Shown here piece by piece: positions 1 through 8,058 of a stretch of DNA of 64,000 nucleotides. Below the pieces are notes generated by a model. It did no database searches. It was not told where the DNA came from and worked only from the letters and a program-made list of their open reading frames with translations. The stretch's first letter is position 1, and the number at the start of each line of letters is the position of its first letter. The translations under genes were made by a program, and so were the position numbers. The DNA comes from Sphingobacteriales bacterium (GTDB lineage: Bacteria; Bacteroidota; Bacteroidia; Chitinophagales; Chitinophagaceae), in NCBI GenBank assembly GCA_004144185.1, contig SEFP01000001.1, positions 62,001 to 126,000 of the forward strand, written 5' to 3'.

Positions 1-1
1 G

Positions 2-817
2 CTGTCGTTTTTCTTCAATGCACACAACAATTTGTTTGAAGAAGTTGCCAAGTTTCGCGCGGCCCGGCGGATGTGGGCCCGGATTACCCAGTCGCTGGGT
101 GCTACCGATCCGAAAGCACAGATGCTACGGTTCCATACCCAAACCGGCGGGTCTACCCTAACGGCGCAACAGCCTCAGAATAATATTGTGCGGGTCGCTA
201 TCCAGGCACTTAGTGCCGTACTGGGTGGTACGCAAAGTCTGCATACCAACGGATTCGATGAAGCGCTGTCACTGCCAACCGAAAGTGCGGCTACACTGGC
301 GTTGCGCACCCAACAGGTGATTGCCTTCGAAAGCGGCGTTACTGATACACCCGATCCCTTGGGCGGCTCGTACTTTGTGGAAGCGCTTACCGATGAAGTC
401 GAAGCCAAGGCCCAAGAACTTATAGACCGGATTGATGCCATGGGAGGTGCCGTAAAAGCGATTGAAGAAGGCTTTATCCAGGATGAAATTGCCCGTAGCG
501 CCTATGTTTACAACAGCGACATCGAGAACGGTGAAAAAATCATTGTAGGCGTCAATAAGTTTCAGTCGAAAGAAACGGACGTCACACCCGTGTTCAAAAT
601 TGACGACAGCATTCGCACAGTGCAAAGTGAGAAGCTGGCGATACTCCGGGGCCGTCGCGACCCGAACGCAGCGCAGGCCGCGATTCAGGCCATTCAGGAC
701 GCCGCCCGCAACGGGTCTAACCTGATGCCGCCGGTCATTGCCGCCGTAGAAGCCTATTGTACCCTGGGTGAAATTGCAGACAGCCTTCGGGAGTTGTGGG
801 GCGAATACAGCGGCTAA
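2..817 (+). CDS. Methylmalonyl-CoA mutase large subunit, C-terminal part (5' partial)
   Basis: This gene enters from beyond the left edge; the reading frame is open from base 2 and stops at 817, so about 271 residues remain. The visible part is the end of the catalytic TIM barrel of a B12-dependent acyl-CoA mutase: the [18 protein letters not shown] stretch, then [15 protein letters not shown], then [12 protein letters not shown], all characteristic of methylmalonyl-CoA mutase. The family interconverts (R)-methylmalonyl-CoA and succinyl-CoA. The protein ends after [10 protein letters not shown] with no B12-binding domain, so either cobalamin is bound by a separate small subunit or the enzyme is a catalytic-only chain of the isobutyryl-CoA mutase type. 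The matching epimerase lies at the other end of the window. The family assignment is firm; exact substrate is inferred. Confidence 0.9.
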   Translation: MSFFFNAHNNLFEEVAKFRAARRMWARITQSLGATDPKAQMLRFHTQTGGSTLTAQQPQNNIVRVAIQALSAVLGGTQSLHTNGFDEALSLPTESAATLALRTQQVIAFESGVTDTPDPLGGSYFVEALTDEVEAKAQELIDRIDAMGGAVKAIEEGFIQDEIARSAYVYNSDIENGEKIIVGVNKFQSKETDVTPVFKIDDSIRTVQSEKLAILRGRRDPNAAQAAIQAIQDAARNGSNLMPPVIAAVEAYCTLGEIADSLRELWGEYSG

Positions 818-908
818 GAGCAGACGTTTGTTTGTATCCGGCTATCACTTACCGAAAGCTGGAATTCCGGAACGCCCCATGTAGCTTATTCTTATTTCAA
901 TGCCACTC

Positions 909-2066
909 TCAGGGCACATGCAGCCGTCCGCGTTCCGGAACGGTCCGGCGCTTTTGTTCGAGCTGCCAGGCGGTCAGCGATACCCGGCTGTAGCTTTTAA
1001 TGCCTTCCTTCTGGTCGTGCATCCGCAGGTAACTGTCGTAAAGCGCCATGCTCCAGACACTGGTTTCGCCCCGGTACCGCTCGCGGATGGCCCGTAAGGT
1101 ATCCCGGTGTGCCACGCTTACCGGATTCAGTTGCAACATTAACTGGTGTGCGAGGGCGGTATCTTGTTCCCGGATCATTCCCTGCGTGTACAGCCACAGG
1201 TTGAAATACCCGCTGTACCGGAAGGCCTTGTTGGAAGACCGGGTGCATAAGGCGTACGACAGCAGATTGGCATCTTCTTCGGCAGCAATCCCACTCTGAT
1301 GCGCCATCTCATGGCAGGTTACAAAAGGCAGCATAAAGGACGGCAGGTGCTGATTTACCTGCGCTTCGCCCGTCCAGGGGTTGTAGTAGCCCTGAATCCC
1401 GAAATACTGCATGAGTTGCCCAAACAACGACGGCTTGGCATTGAGGCCATACCGGGCAGTGCGACTGTCTGTGTGTTGCTGATATTCGACGACAGACAAC
1501 CGGTTGACTGTTTCCAATTCCAGCTCCTGATACTGTGGAGCCAGGATATTTAAATGGCGGATCAGGAACGTATCAAAATCAAATAGTTGTTCCATAACCG
1601 GTTTTCCGGAAGCTGGTAAGGCCCACTCCTGCTGCAACTTGGGTTTGTAGTAATTGCCGCCCCAGCCGATAAAAAACAGCAGATAGACCACGGTAAGTCC
1701 AATGAATCCGTTGAGCAGATTGTTGAGCAGAAAAATCCGGTGCGTTGCAAAGCGGATGCCAAAGTACAGCGCGCGGAGCAGCCCGATCAGCAGCAGCAGC
1801 CCGGCCAGCAGATACAGCCAATCTCCCAGCGACATCCGGAACCAGCCCAGGGTTTGGGTCCGGGCAATCTGCCAAGGCCTGAAAATAAACTCATCGTAGA
1901 AGCGCACCAGATCCGGATGGCCCGGCATTCCCAGCTGAAAAACCAGCATGGCCACCAGTAAAAGGCTTGCGGCAATGGTTTTACGACGCAGGCTCCGATG
2001 TACTCGCACCAGAATGCGAAGCCGCGGAATGCGACCCTTAAGGGAAGGCACAGAACGAAAAGCCAT
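909..2066 (-). CDS. DUF3810 family membrane protein with HExxH motif
   Basis: A 385-residue protein of the DUF3810 family, common in Bacteroidota and of unknown function. The N-terminus holds three predicted membrane segments (about residues 33-50, 85-105 and 120-138). A soluble domain follows with CHEMAHQSGIAAEEDANLLSY, an HExxH zinc-metalloprotease-like motif with a downstream EED acidic cluster. This suggests a membrane-bound metallopeptidase, but I know of no demonstrated activity. It starts at an ATG at 2066 and diverges from the exonuclease gene across a 174-bp gap. Its 3' end faces the mutase gene with a 91-bp gap carrying one TTCCGGAA. Family call is good; function is inference. Confidence 0.8.
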   Translation of the reverse strand: MAFRSVPSLKGRIPRLRILVRVHRSLRRKTIAASLLLVAMLVFQLGMPGHPDLVRFYDEFIFRPWQIARTQTLGWFRMSLGDWLYLLAGLLLLIGLLRALYFGIRFATHRIFLLNNLLNGFIGLTVVYLLFFIGWGGNYYKPKLQQEWALPASGKPVMEQLFDFDTFLIRHLNILAPQYQELELETVNRLSVVEYQQHTDSRTARYGLNAKPSLFGQLMQYFGIQGYYNPWTGEAQVNQHLPSFMLPFVTCHEMAHQSGIAAEEDANLLSYALCTRSSNKAFRYSGYFNLWLYTQGMIREQDTALAHQLMLQLNPVSVAHRDTLRAIRERYRGETSVWSMALYDSYLRMHDQKEGIKSYSRVSLTAWQLEQKRRTVPERGRLHVP

Positions 2067-2240
2067 TTGTGAGAGGAACGAACCGAAAAGATACCTGCAA
2101 AATTGCAGGTCTGGTGCCCTTGAAAAAAGATTTTTACAGATGCGCTCTGGCGTCCCTGCACCCCTGCACTACACGCATGCTTCTACCGGCAGTCCGAAAC
2201 CGGAATGAATCTTGTAACCGTTTCCGGAAAGCACTGCTCC

Positions 2241-3230
2241 ATGCCACTTCTTGAGTTTGATAATGGGTTCTACTGCCGTCAGGGTGATTTTTACATCGAC
2301 CCGTACCGCCCGGTAGATCGCGCCATTCTTACACACGGGCATTCTGATCACGCCCGCTCGGGCATGAAGCATTACCTGGCGCATACCGAAAGCGAACTGA
2401 TTCTGAAAGCACGCCTGGGTGCCGATGCTGTTATCGAAACGCTGCCGTACAATGTACCTGTTACTATCAACGGCGTAAAAGTGAGTCTGCATCCGGCCGG
2501 CCATATCGTCGGTTCTGCACAGGTGCGGGTAGAATATCAGGGAGAGGTCTGGGTGGTAAGCGGCGATTACAAAACGGAAGACGATGGTATTTCAACGCCG
2601 TTCGAGCCAGTGCGCTGTCAGCATTTTGTGACGGAAAGCACTTTTGGGCTGCCAATTTATCAATGGGAAGAACAGGATGTCATCATGGAGAAGATGTACC
2701 AGTGGATCCTGAAAAACCGCGAAAAAGGCCGCGCGTCTGTGCTGGTGGCGTATACCCTGGGGAAAAGCCAGCGGATTGTTCATGGATTGGCCAAATACGG
2801 AATCAAAATCTATGCACATGGCGCGACCGTAAACATGAACGAAGCCGTACGCCCGTTCCGGCCCGAGTTGCCTATGATCGAAAAGCTGACCAAAGACACG
2901 CCCAAGGAAGACGTGTTGCAGGGAGCTATTTTATGTCCCGGCTCGGCGTTAGACACCCCTTGGCTGCGGCGCTGGTATCCGTATGCGGTGGGCGTCTGTT
3001 CCGGATGGATGCAGGTGCGCGGTGCGCAGCGCCGGCGGAATGCCGATGCAGGCTTTGTGCTCTCCGATCATGCCGACTGGCCCGGACTGCTCGATGCGAT
3101 TGAAGCGACCGGTGCCGAAAACGTATGGGCGACCCACGGCTTTTCCAGTACGCTGGCGCGTTTTCTTACCGAAGAACGCGGGCTGAACGGCCAGGTCGTC
3201 AAAACCCAGTACGGAGAGGAAGAAGAATAA
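2241..3230 (+). CDS. Ligase-associated DNA exonuclease (metallo-beta-lactamase fold)
   Basis: A 329-residue metallo-beta-lactamase/beta-CASP-like nuclease. The metal-binding motif HGHSDHA sits near residue 33 and further signature stretches are HPAGHIVGSAQV, SGDYKTE and LSDHADWPGL. It matches the family annotated as ligase-associated DNA exonuclease or mRNA 3'-end processing factor, which usually sits beside an ATP-dependent DNA ligase and a Lhr-type helicase; no such partner is in this window. I chose the ATG at 2241 because homologues begin close to the MPLLEFDNGFYC sequence; an in-frame ATG at 2205 would add 12 unconserved residues and run across a TTCCGGAA copy at 2222. It probably acts in DNA end processing; that role comes from family knowledge. 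Confidence 0.8.
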   Translation: MPLLEFDNGFYCRQGDFYIDPYRPVDRAILTHGHSDHARSGMKHYLAHTESELILKARLGADAVIETLPYNVPVTINGVKVSLHPAGHIVGSAQVRVEYQGEVWVVSGDYKTEDDGISTPFEPVRCQHFVTESTFGLPIYQWEEQDVIMEKMYQWILKNREKGRASVLVAYTLGKSQRIVHGLAKYGIKIYAHGATVNMNEAVRPFRPELPMIEKLTKDTPKEDVLQGAILCPGSALDTPWLRRWYPYAVGVCSGWMQVRGAQRRRNADAGFVLSDHADWPGLLDAIEATGAENVWATHGFSSTLARFLTEERGLNGQVVKTQYGEEEE

Positions 3231-3375
3231 AAATCAGGCTTCCGGAGCTGGTACAAAAACAACACTGCACGGAGATCGGCGTATTTCAGGTCTATAGAGA
3301 CTTCCAACCGTTGATCTGTGTTTCTTTAGTCCGGATTCTTCCGGAATTCATCCTGTACCGACCTTTGCAGTTCTC

Positions 3376-4608
3376 ATGAAGTCGTTTAACGTTCCCCAGC
3401 AATACCGTTCACCATTTGTCACTGCCATTAAGATTAAGCGCAAGGCAGCTGATAAAATGAAAAAAGACGTGAGCCCCACCCGGTTGGATATGGGTTCGCT
3501 ACAGGTAGTCCTGGCCCGGCATTTCGGCTTTTGCTACGGTGTGGAGAATGCGATTGAGATTGCTTTCCGCGCCGTCACCGAAAACGCCGGCAAACGTATT
3601 TTCCTGCTGTCTGAAATGATTCATAATCCGGGTGTCAATGCCGACCTGCAGGCTTTGGGGGTGCAGTTTCTGATGGACACCAAAGGAAACCGACTCGCCG
3701 ACTGGGACGAACTGACGGCTGACGACATCGTGATTGTACCGGCTTTCGGTACAACGCTGGAGCTGGAACAGGTGCTGCGCGACAAAGGCATTGAACCATC
3801 GACCTATGAAACCACCTGCCCGTTTGTAGAAAAAGTATGGAACCGGGCGGAAAAAATCGGTACGGATGGATACACGGTCGTGGTGCATGGCAAGCCCCGG
3901 CACGAAGAAACCCGCGCTACCTTCTCACACAGCAAGGCGCACACGCCTACGATTGTGATCAACGATATGAAAGAAGCCAGGCTGCTGGCCGAATACATTC
4001 GCGGCGAGCGTCCGGAAGAAGAGTTCTTTGATGATTTTGCCGGACAGTATTCCAAAGGCTTTAGTCCGAAGACAGATTTGCAGCGACTGGGCGTCGTAAA
4101 CCAGACCACCATGCTGGCGTCCGACACCCAGGCCATTGCCGATTATCTGAAGATGGTCATCGTGGAGCGGTATAACCTGCTTCCGGAAACCCTGCACCAG
4201 CATTTTGCCGATACCCGGGACACCCTATGCTACGCCACTGCCGACAACCAAGGAGCCGTATACGGAATGCTGGATGAACCCGCTGATCTGGCGCTCGTCA
4301 TCGGCGGGTATAACTCGTCCAACACCTCGCATCTGGTAGAGCTCTGCGAACAACGGTTACCCACCTACTACATCGAAAATGAGGACTGCCTCCGTTCCGG
4401 AACCAGTATCTCCCATTTCGATATGCACCGCCATGAGTCCGTCCGCACTGAAGACTACCTGCCGAAACACCGGCCGGTACGGGTATTGGTAACTGCCGGC
4501 GCGTCCTGTCCGGATGCGGTAGTCGAACGGGTCATCGAAAAGCTGGCCGGATTGCTTGGCGCATCAGCCGAGTTCCGGAACCGGGTTGCCGAGTGGACAG
4601 CAGCCTGA
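3376..4608 (+). CDS. ispH: 4-hydroxy-3-methylbut-2-enyl diphosphate reductase IspH
   Basis: A 410-residue IspH/LytB, the [4Fe-4S] enzyme that makes IPP and DMAPP in the last step of the MEP isoprenoid pathway. The cluster-binding cysteines appear in HFGFCYGVENA, TYETTCPFVEKVW and TAGASCPDAVVE. The conserved SEMIHNPGVN and VVHGKPRHEET stretches are present. It is longer than the E. coli enzyme (316) and belongs to the long form found in Bacteroidota and cyanobacteria. The ATG at 3376 is preferred because long-form homologues share the basic leader beginning MKSFNVPQQYRSP. A GACCTTTG sequence (3361-3368), close to the TAnnTTTG -10-like element, lies immediately upstream. Three TTCCGGAA copies in this gene occupy three different codon phases (4181 L-P-E, 4395 S-G, 4573 F-R). 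Its products feed the carotenoid genes at 39-41 kb. Confidence 0.95.
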   Translation: MKSFNVPQQYRSPFVTAIKIKRKAADKMKKDVSPTRLDMGSLQVVLARHFGFCYGVENAIEIAFRAVTENAGKRIFLLSEMIHNPGVNADLQALGVQFLMDTKGNRLADWDELTADDIVIVPAFGTTLELEQVLRDKGIEPSTYETTCPFVEKVWNRAEKIGTDGYTVVVHGKPRHEETRATFSHSKAHTPTIVINDMKEARLLAEYIRGERPEEEFFDDFAGQYSKGFSPKTDLQRLGVVNQTTMLASDTQAIADYLKMVIVERYNLLPETLHQHFADTRDTLCYATADNQGAVYGMLDEPADLALVIGGYNSSNTSHLVELCEQRLPTYYIENEDCLRSGTSISHFDMHRHESVRTEDYLPKHRPVRVLVTAGASCPDAVVERVIEKLAGLLGASAEFRNRVAEWTAA

Positions 4609-4633
4609 CCGGTTCCGGAACGCAACCGTTTTT

Positions 4634-6094
4634 CTACTTATGAGTCATCCGGAGGTGGGCCCGGATGTCCGACAGGCGTTGATCGATTAACAGTTTCCCA
4701 TCCCGGAACACTTCTTTCAGTTCGCCGGTTTGTTCTGCATTCCAGCTTACTTCATCCAGTAACTGGTAGCCGCCATCCTGCAAGGACAGCTGCAAAAGGC
4801 CTTTGGCTGATTTTTTGGTGCCGTCATCGGTCACCGGATCTTTGAAAATAGCACGACCGTCTCCGGCGACTTCGCCATACGTCGCTTTCATGGCAAAACC
4901 GAAGGTGTCGCGGGTGTTGTACTGATAGGTATAGGATCCGATGCCCAGCACCACATTGGTAGACGCGAATCCATTGGCTTTGAGTTGCGCACAGATCGCT
5001 TTGGCCCGTTCCAGGGTAATACTGTCGCCATAGATAGCCCCGATATGCGGATCCAGTTCTTTAAATCCTTTGTCGTTGACGGTACCGCCAAAAACATCCC
5101 AGAGCAACTGCACCACGCCTTTACGGACCTTTTCATCGGAAGCCTCCGGATCGCCGCACAGAATTTTCACCGGGTCGCCGCTATCCGGCCGGATCACCAC
5201 TTTGCCGTTGCGGTTCAAGACTTGTTCTTTAAGCTGCGGCAGGTACTCGGTCAACACTTTCCACAGATCCCAGGTATCCGATACAATCGAAAGCACTCCT
5301 TCCGGATACACGTCTGTAATCAGCCTCCGAAAAGTGCCCACTTCATCTTCGAGCGTTCCCATACACATCACCGAATGTTCGGTAGCGGCTACACTGCCGC
5401 CGATCAGTTCCGTGTCGGAGTCAGCACCATAGTACTGCTCCAGAAACGGCAGCACCGGAAAGGTATCAGTGCCGGTAAAGCTTAGCAGATGTCCGGCTCC
5501 GGAAAGCAGCGCTGCTTCCAGTCCGCCCATTCCCCGCATCGAGAAATCATGTCCCTGCCAGTTCACAAATTCCGGTACGGAAGAGGTCTGTTCCGCATAT
5601 TCGTCCAATAGGTTCCGGTAGCTCCGCGCGATGGTAGCAGACGTACAGGGCAACCATACAACGGCTGATAACAGCGTTTCAAAGTAATTGGTCAGCCAGA
5701 AAAATTCCGGAAGCGTGTTGTACATGGTAAACATCGGCATCCGCATTGGAACCGCAGTGCCTTCCGGAAGGGCTTTAAACACCATCGGGATAAAACCCAG
5801 GTCGTGCAACGCCTCGATATGAGCAGTGCCGATGCGGTTAGGGCCCAGATAGTTGTTGATCAGCCGTTGGTATTGCGCCACCACGTCTGCCTTAGGCTTC
5901 CGGAAAAAGTTAGTTTCAAAGTCTTCCAGCAAATACTTTTTGATAAAATATTGCAGTCCGAAAAATACCACGTCGGTAATGCCTTCGATACGGCTTTTAC
6001 GGGGCGTCCAGTTGGAGTATACCAGAGTGGTTCCTTCAGGATATTGGCGGCGATGGTCCAGTTTATAGCCATCAGTAAACAAAAGCGGATTCAT
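4634..6094 (-). CDS. nadV: Nicotinamide phosphoribosyltransferase NadV
   Basis: A 486-residue NAMPT-type enzyme that joins nicotinamide and PRPP to give nicotinamide mononucleotide, in the salvage route to NAD. Diagnostic stretches are the N-terminal FTDGYKLDHRRQYPEGT, the DFSMRGMGGLEAA segment, ATEHSVM with the catalytic histidine, and VVIRPDSGDPV plus the YGDSITLERA motif that hold the phosphoribosyl group. Length fits the family. It follows the PRPP synthetase gene on the same strand with a 69-bp gap, so the operon makes a substrate and then uses it. Both genes lie downstream of NrtR and its probable operators. Confidence in the reaction is high. Confidence 0.95.
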   Translation of the reverse strand: MNPLLFTDGYKLDHRRQYPEGTTLVYSNWTPRKSRIEGITDVVFFGLQYFIKKYLLEDFETNFFRKPKADVVAQYQRLINNYLGPNRIGTAHIEALHDLGFIPMVFKALPEGTAVPMRMPMFTMYNTLPEFFWLTNYFETLLSAVVWLPCTSATIARSYRNLLDEYAEQTSSVPEFVNWQGHDFSMRGMGGLEAALLSGAGHLLSFTGTDTFPVLPFLEQYYGADSDTELIGGSVAATEHSVMCMGTLEDEVGTFRRLITDVYPEGVLSIVSDTWDLWKVLTEYLPQLKEQVLNRNGKVVIRPDSGDPVKILCGDPEASDEKVRKGVVQLLWDVFGGTVNDKGFKELDPHIGAIYGDSITLERAKAICAQLKANGFASTNVVLGIGSYTYQYNTRDTFGFAMKATYGEVAGDGRAIFKDPVTDDGTKKSAKGLLQLSLQDGGYQLLDEVSWNAEQTGELKEVFRDGKLLIDQRLSDIRAHLRMTHK

Positions 6095-6163
6095 ACAATA
6101 AAGTGTTTGTAAAACGTAAAGTGGAACCGGTAGTTCCGGAAAAATAATGGCGCGCAGAACGGG

Positions 6164-7018
6164 CTACGCCAGGAACAGCAGGGATTCGTTGAGCGGAATC
6201 TGAACCAGTCGCTCCTGAGCGGGCAGATCCGAGAACGAGTTGGTGGTGAATACGTTCCGGAAGGTTCGAAGCAGGTCGGCCGTACCACGACTGAAGATGC
6301 CATGACTGACCGCCAGATACAGATCGCCCGCGCCTTTCGATTTCAACACCTCGGCCAGCCCCAGAAAGGTGCCGCCGCCATCGCAGATATCGTCTACGAC
6401 CAAGCAGGGTTGACCGGCCAGGTCATCTGCATACACCTGGAAACCGGTTAGTTTTCCGGATACCACATCGCGGCTTTTGCTGCCTTCGGTTACGGGCAGC
6501 CCACCCAGTGCTTTCGACAGCGAGTAGATTTTCTTGAGTGCGCCACCGTCGGGTGAGATCAACCGGATAGTTTCCGGAAGCTGTGCCACCACCTGTTCGA
6601 TAAACCGGTGATTGGGCACCGGCCGGACGCCGTCTACCAGCGCAGCGGTGACTTCTGAGTGCGGATCGAAGATGACCACCTGCTCAAACTTCAAATCGTT
6701 GATCAGACGGGATACGACTTTAACGGAAAGCGGCTCGCCGGAAACCATCACCCGATCCTGCCGGGCCGCCGGAAAATACGGCAGTACCAAGGTCGTCAGC
6801 CGGACGCGCATTTGTTGCAACGCATCTACGGCCAGCAACAGCAAACCCAGATCGTTGAAGGAGCGGATGCGGGTGGTGACAGCAACCGGCGTCCCGGAAG
6901 CAACCGGAGCGATGCGGATGTGAGGTTCGCCACCGGCAAAGGCGAAGCTTTCAAAAACAACCGGTGAACCCGGTATCGGCCGAAAGGCCGGATCAAGATT
7001 TAAAACGAGTGGATCCAT
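6164..7018 (-). CDS. prs: Ribose-phosphate pyrophosphokinase (NAD-locus paralogue)
   Basis: A 284-residue PRPP synthetase, making PRPP from ribose 5-phosphate and ATP. The signature PYFPAARQDRV loop is near residue 80, followed by FDPHSEV (Mg/ATP region), SPDGGALKK, and the PRPP-binding loop VVDDICDGGGTF. It is about 30 residues shorter than the housekeeping enzyme of most bacteria, which suggests a dedicated paralogue rather than the main prs; the remainder of the genome would decide. It sits directly upstream of nadV, supplying PRPP for nicotinamide salvage. Its start codon abuts a 19-bp palindrome (7019-7037) that overlaps the probable promoter, so repression by the neighbouring NrtR is likely. 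Confidence 0.88.
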   Translation of the reverse strand: MDPLVLNLDPAFRPIPGSPVVFESFAFAGGEPHIRIAPVASGTPVAVTTRIRSFNDLGLLLLAVDALQQMRVRLTTLVLPYFPAARQDRVMVSGEPLSVKVVSRLINDLKFEQVVIFDPHSEVTAALVDGVRPVPNHRFIEQVVAQLPETIRLISPDGGALKKIYSLSKALGGLPVTEGSKSRDVVSGKLTGFQVYADDLAGQPCLVVDDICDGGGTFLGLAEVLKSKGAGDLYLAVSHGIFSRGTADLLRTFRNVFTTNSFSDLPAQERLVQIPLNESLLFLA

Positions 7019-7037
7019 TTGCGTATTTCTTACACAA
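7019..7037. promoter_or_regulatory. Candidate NrtR operator, start-proximal copy
   Basis: TTGCGTATTTCTTACACAA: six-base arms TTGCGT and ACACAA around a 7-base centre, one mismatch from a perfect dyad. It touches the prs start codon (7016-7018) and overlaps the predicted TAnnTTTG element of the prs promoter. The same TTGCGT-N7-ACRCAA layout recurs 54 bp away. Assigning it to NrtR is inference from position. Confidence 0.6.
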
Positions 7038-7068
7038 AAGTACTGTCAATAGCGTCAGACTACCCAAA
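7035..7068 (-). promoter_or_regulatory. Predicted promoter of prs-nadV
   Basis: Read on the minus strand, TACTTTTG (7042 down to 7035) matches the Bacteroidota -7 consensus TAnnTTTG exactly, and TTTG (7068 down to 7065) lies 22 bp further upstream as a -33 element. Transcription would begin only about 10 bp before the prs ATG. The -7 element overlaps the start-proximal palindrome, which fits repression by promoter occlusion. This is a sequence-based prediction. Confidence 0.55.
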
Positions 7069-7072
7069 TAGT

Positions 7073-7091
7073 TTGCGTTAAAATTACGCAA
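7073..7091. promoter_or_regulatory. Candidate NrtR operator, distal copy
   Basis: TTGCGTTAAAATTACGCAA: perfect six-base arms TTGCGT and ACGCAA around a 7-base A/T centre. It overlaps the nrtR stop codon (7084-7086) and lies just upstream of the -33 element of the prs promoter. Together with the copy at 7019-7037 it brackets that promoter. Confidence 0.6.
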
Positions 7092-7788
7092 AGCTTATCT
7101 CGAATATAAATCCGTCTTTAGCCAGCTGCTGGTACTTTTTCTTATCAAACCGAAACAATCGGGCCGGCCGGCCTGATTTACCCGTTACCTGTTGGCCGGT
7201 ATCCACTACCAGTCCAAAGGCCATGATTTTTTTCCGGAAGTTGCGGCGGTCGATTTCTTTGCCCAGCAGTGTGCAGTACAGGTTTTCAAGGTCGGAAAAT
7301 GGAAAGGTTTTTTCCAGCAGCTCAAACCCGATTGGCTGATAGGTGAGCTTGGCACGCAGGCGTTCCCGCGCTTTGGCAACGATCTCTTTATGGTCAAACG
7401 CAAGTGGTGGCAATTCATTTTCCGGAAACCAGGCGGCCTCCAGTGCATCCGTATCGGCTTTGGGCGCAATCGTCAGGGCATTGACCAGTGCGAAATAGGC
7501 GACCGTCACTACCCGCCCCCGGGGATCCCGGTTCAGGGTATCGCCAAAGGTGTAGAGCTGTTCCAGATACGTGAGTCGCAGGCCGGTTTCTTCGTTCAGC
7601 TCGCGGATAACCGCTTCGGTTATCCCTTCATGGGTTCGTACAAAGCCTCCTGCCAACGCCCACTGCGCCTGAGTGCCACCAAATTTCTGTTTGATCAGCA
7701 GTACCTGCAAGGCATTGTTGGCATACCCAAACACCACTGCATCTACAGCAAGCCGGATGTCCTGATCAGGCACGGGTAAGCGTTTCAT
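7084..7788 (-). CDS. nrtR: NrtR-type Nudix regulator of NAD metabolism
   Basis: A 234-residue protein with an N-terminal Nudix domain and a C-terminal winged helix, the NrtR architecture. The Nudix box is complete: GGFVRTHEGITEAVIRELN followed by EETGL fits GX5EX7REUXEEXGU, so ADP-ribose hydrolysis cannot be excluded, although many NrtR proteins only sense ADP-ribose. The C-terminal part, with RRNFRKKIM and GRPARLFRFDKKKY, is the DNA-binding region of the family. I start it at the ATG at 7788 (MKRLPVPDQDIRLAVD) because an upstream in-frame start would add unconserved sequence. It precedes prs and nadV on the same strand, and two matching palindromes lie between it and prs. Regulation of this operon is inferred from family and context. 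Confidence 0.88.
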   Translation of the reverse strand: MKRLPVPDQDIRLAVDAVVFGYANNALQVLLIKQKFGGTQAQWALAGGFVRTHEGITEAVIRELNEETGLRLTYLEQLYTFGDTLNRDPRGRVVTVAYFALVNALTIAPKADTDALEAAWFPENELPPLAFDHKEIVAKARERLRAKLTYQPIGFELLEKTFPFSDLENLYCTLLGKEIDRRNFRKKIMAFGLVVDTGQQVTGKSGRPARLFRFDKKKYQQLAKDGFIFEISFA

Positions 7789-7976
7789 TACAGACGGGTT
7801 TTGATACAAAGAAAAAGGTGTTTTCCGGAACGGGTTTGGCAACGCACACCGGATTTTCCGGATTGACTCAGATGGCTCCTCTCAAAGAACCATTCCGGAA
7901 ACCGCATTGCCTGCTACTCTACTGGTCGTATACGCCCAAAAACCTAGTGCGGTGCAATACAACCGGAAGGGCCCTT

Positions 7977-8014
7977 ATTATCAAAAGCGCGGTAGGAGCC
8001 GCGCTTTTGATAAT
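7977..8014. terminator. Long hairpin downstream of pyc
   Basis: Perfect 16-bp arms (7977-7992 and 7999-8014, left arm ATTATCAAAAGCGCGG) around a 6-base loop, in the 270-bp gap between the pyc stop and the nrtR start. On the minus strand it lies about 45 bp after the pyc stop codon and is probably its terminator. There is no long T tract beyond the stem; the arms themselves end in TTTTGATAAT. Two TTCCGGAA copies (7823, 7893) are also in this gap; nothing else is evident in it. Confidence 0.7.
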
Positions 8015-8058
8015 ACATACTAGTTGTCTTCAGGCAGTCCGGAACCTGCCTGTTGTTA

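Noticed and set aside
6108-6119. 12-mer TGTAAAACGTAA upstream of nadV, found inverted at 42071-42082 near the sigma gene
   Set aside because: Shared 12-mers are expected by chance many times in 64 kb; no other feature links the two sites.
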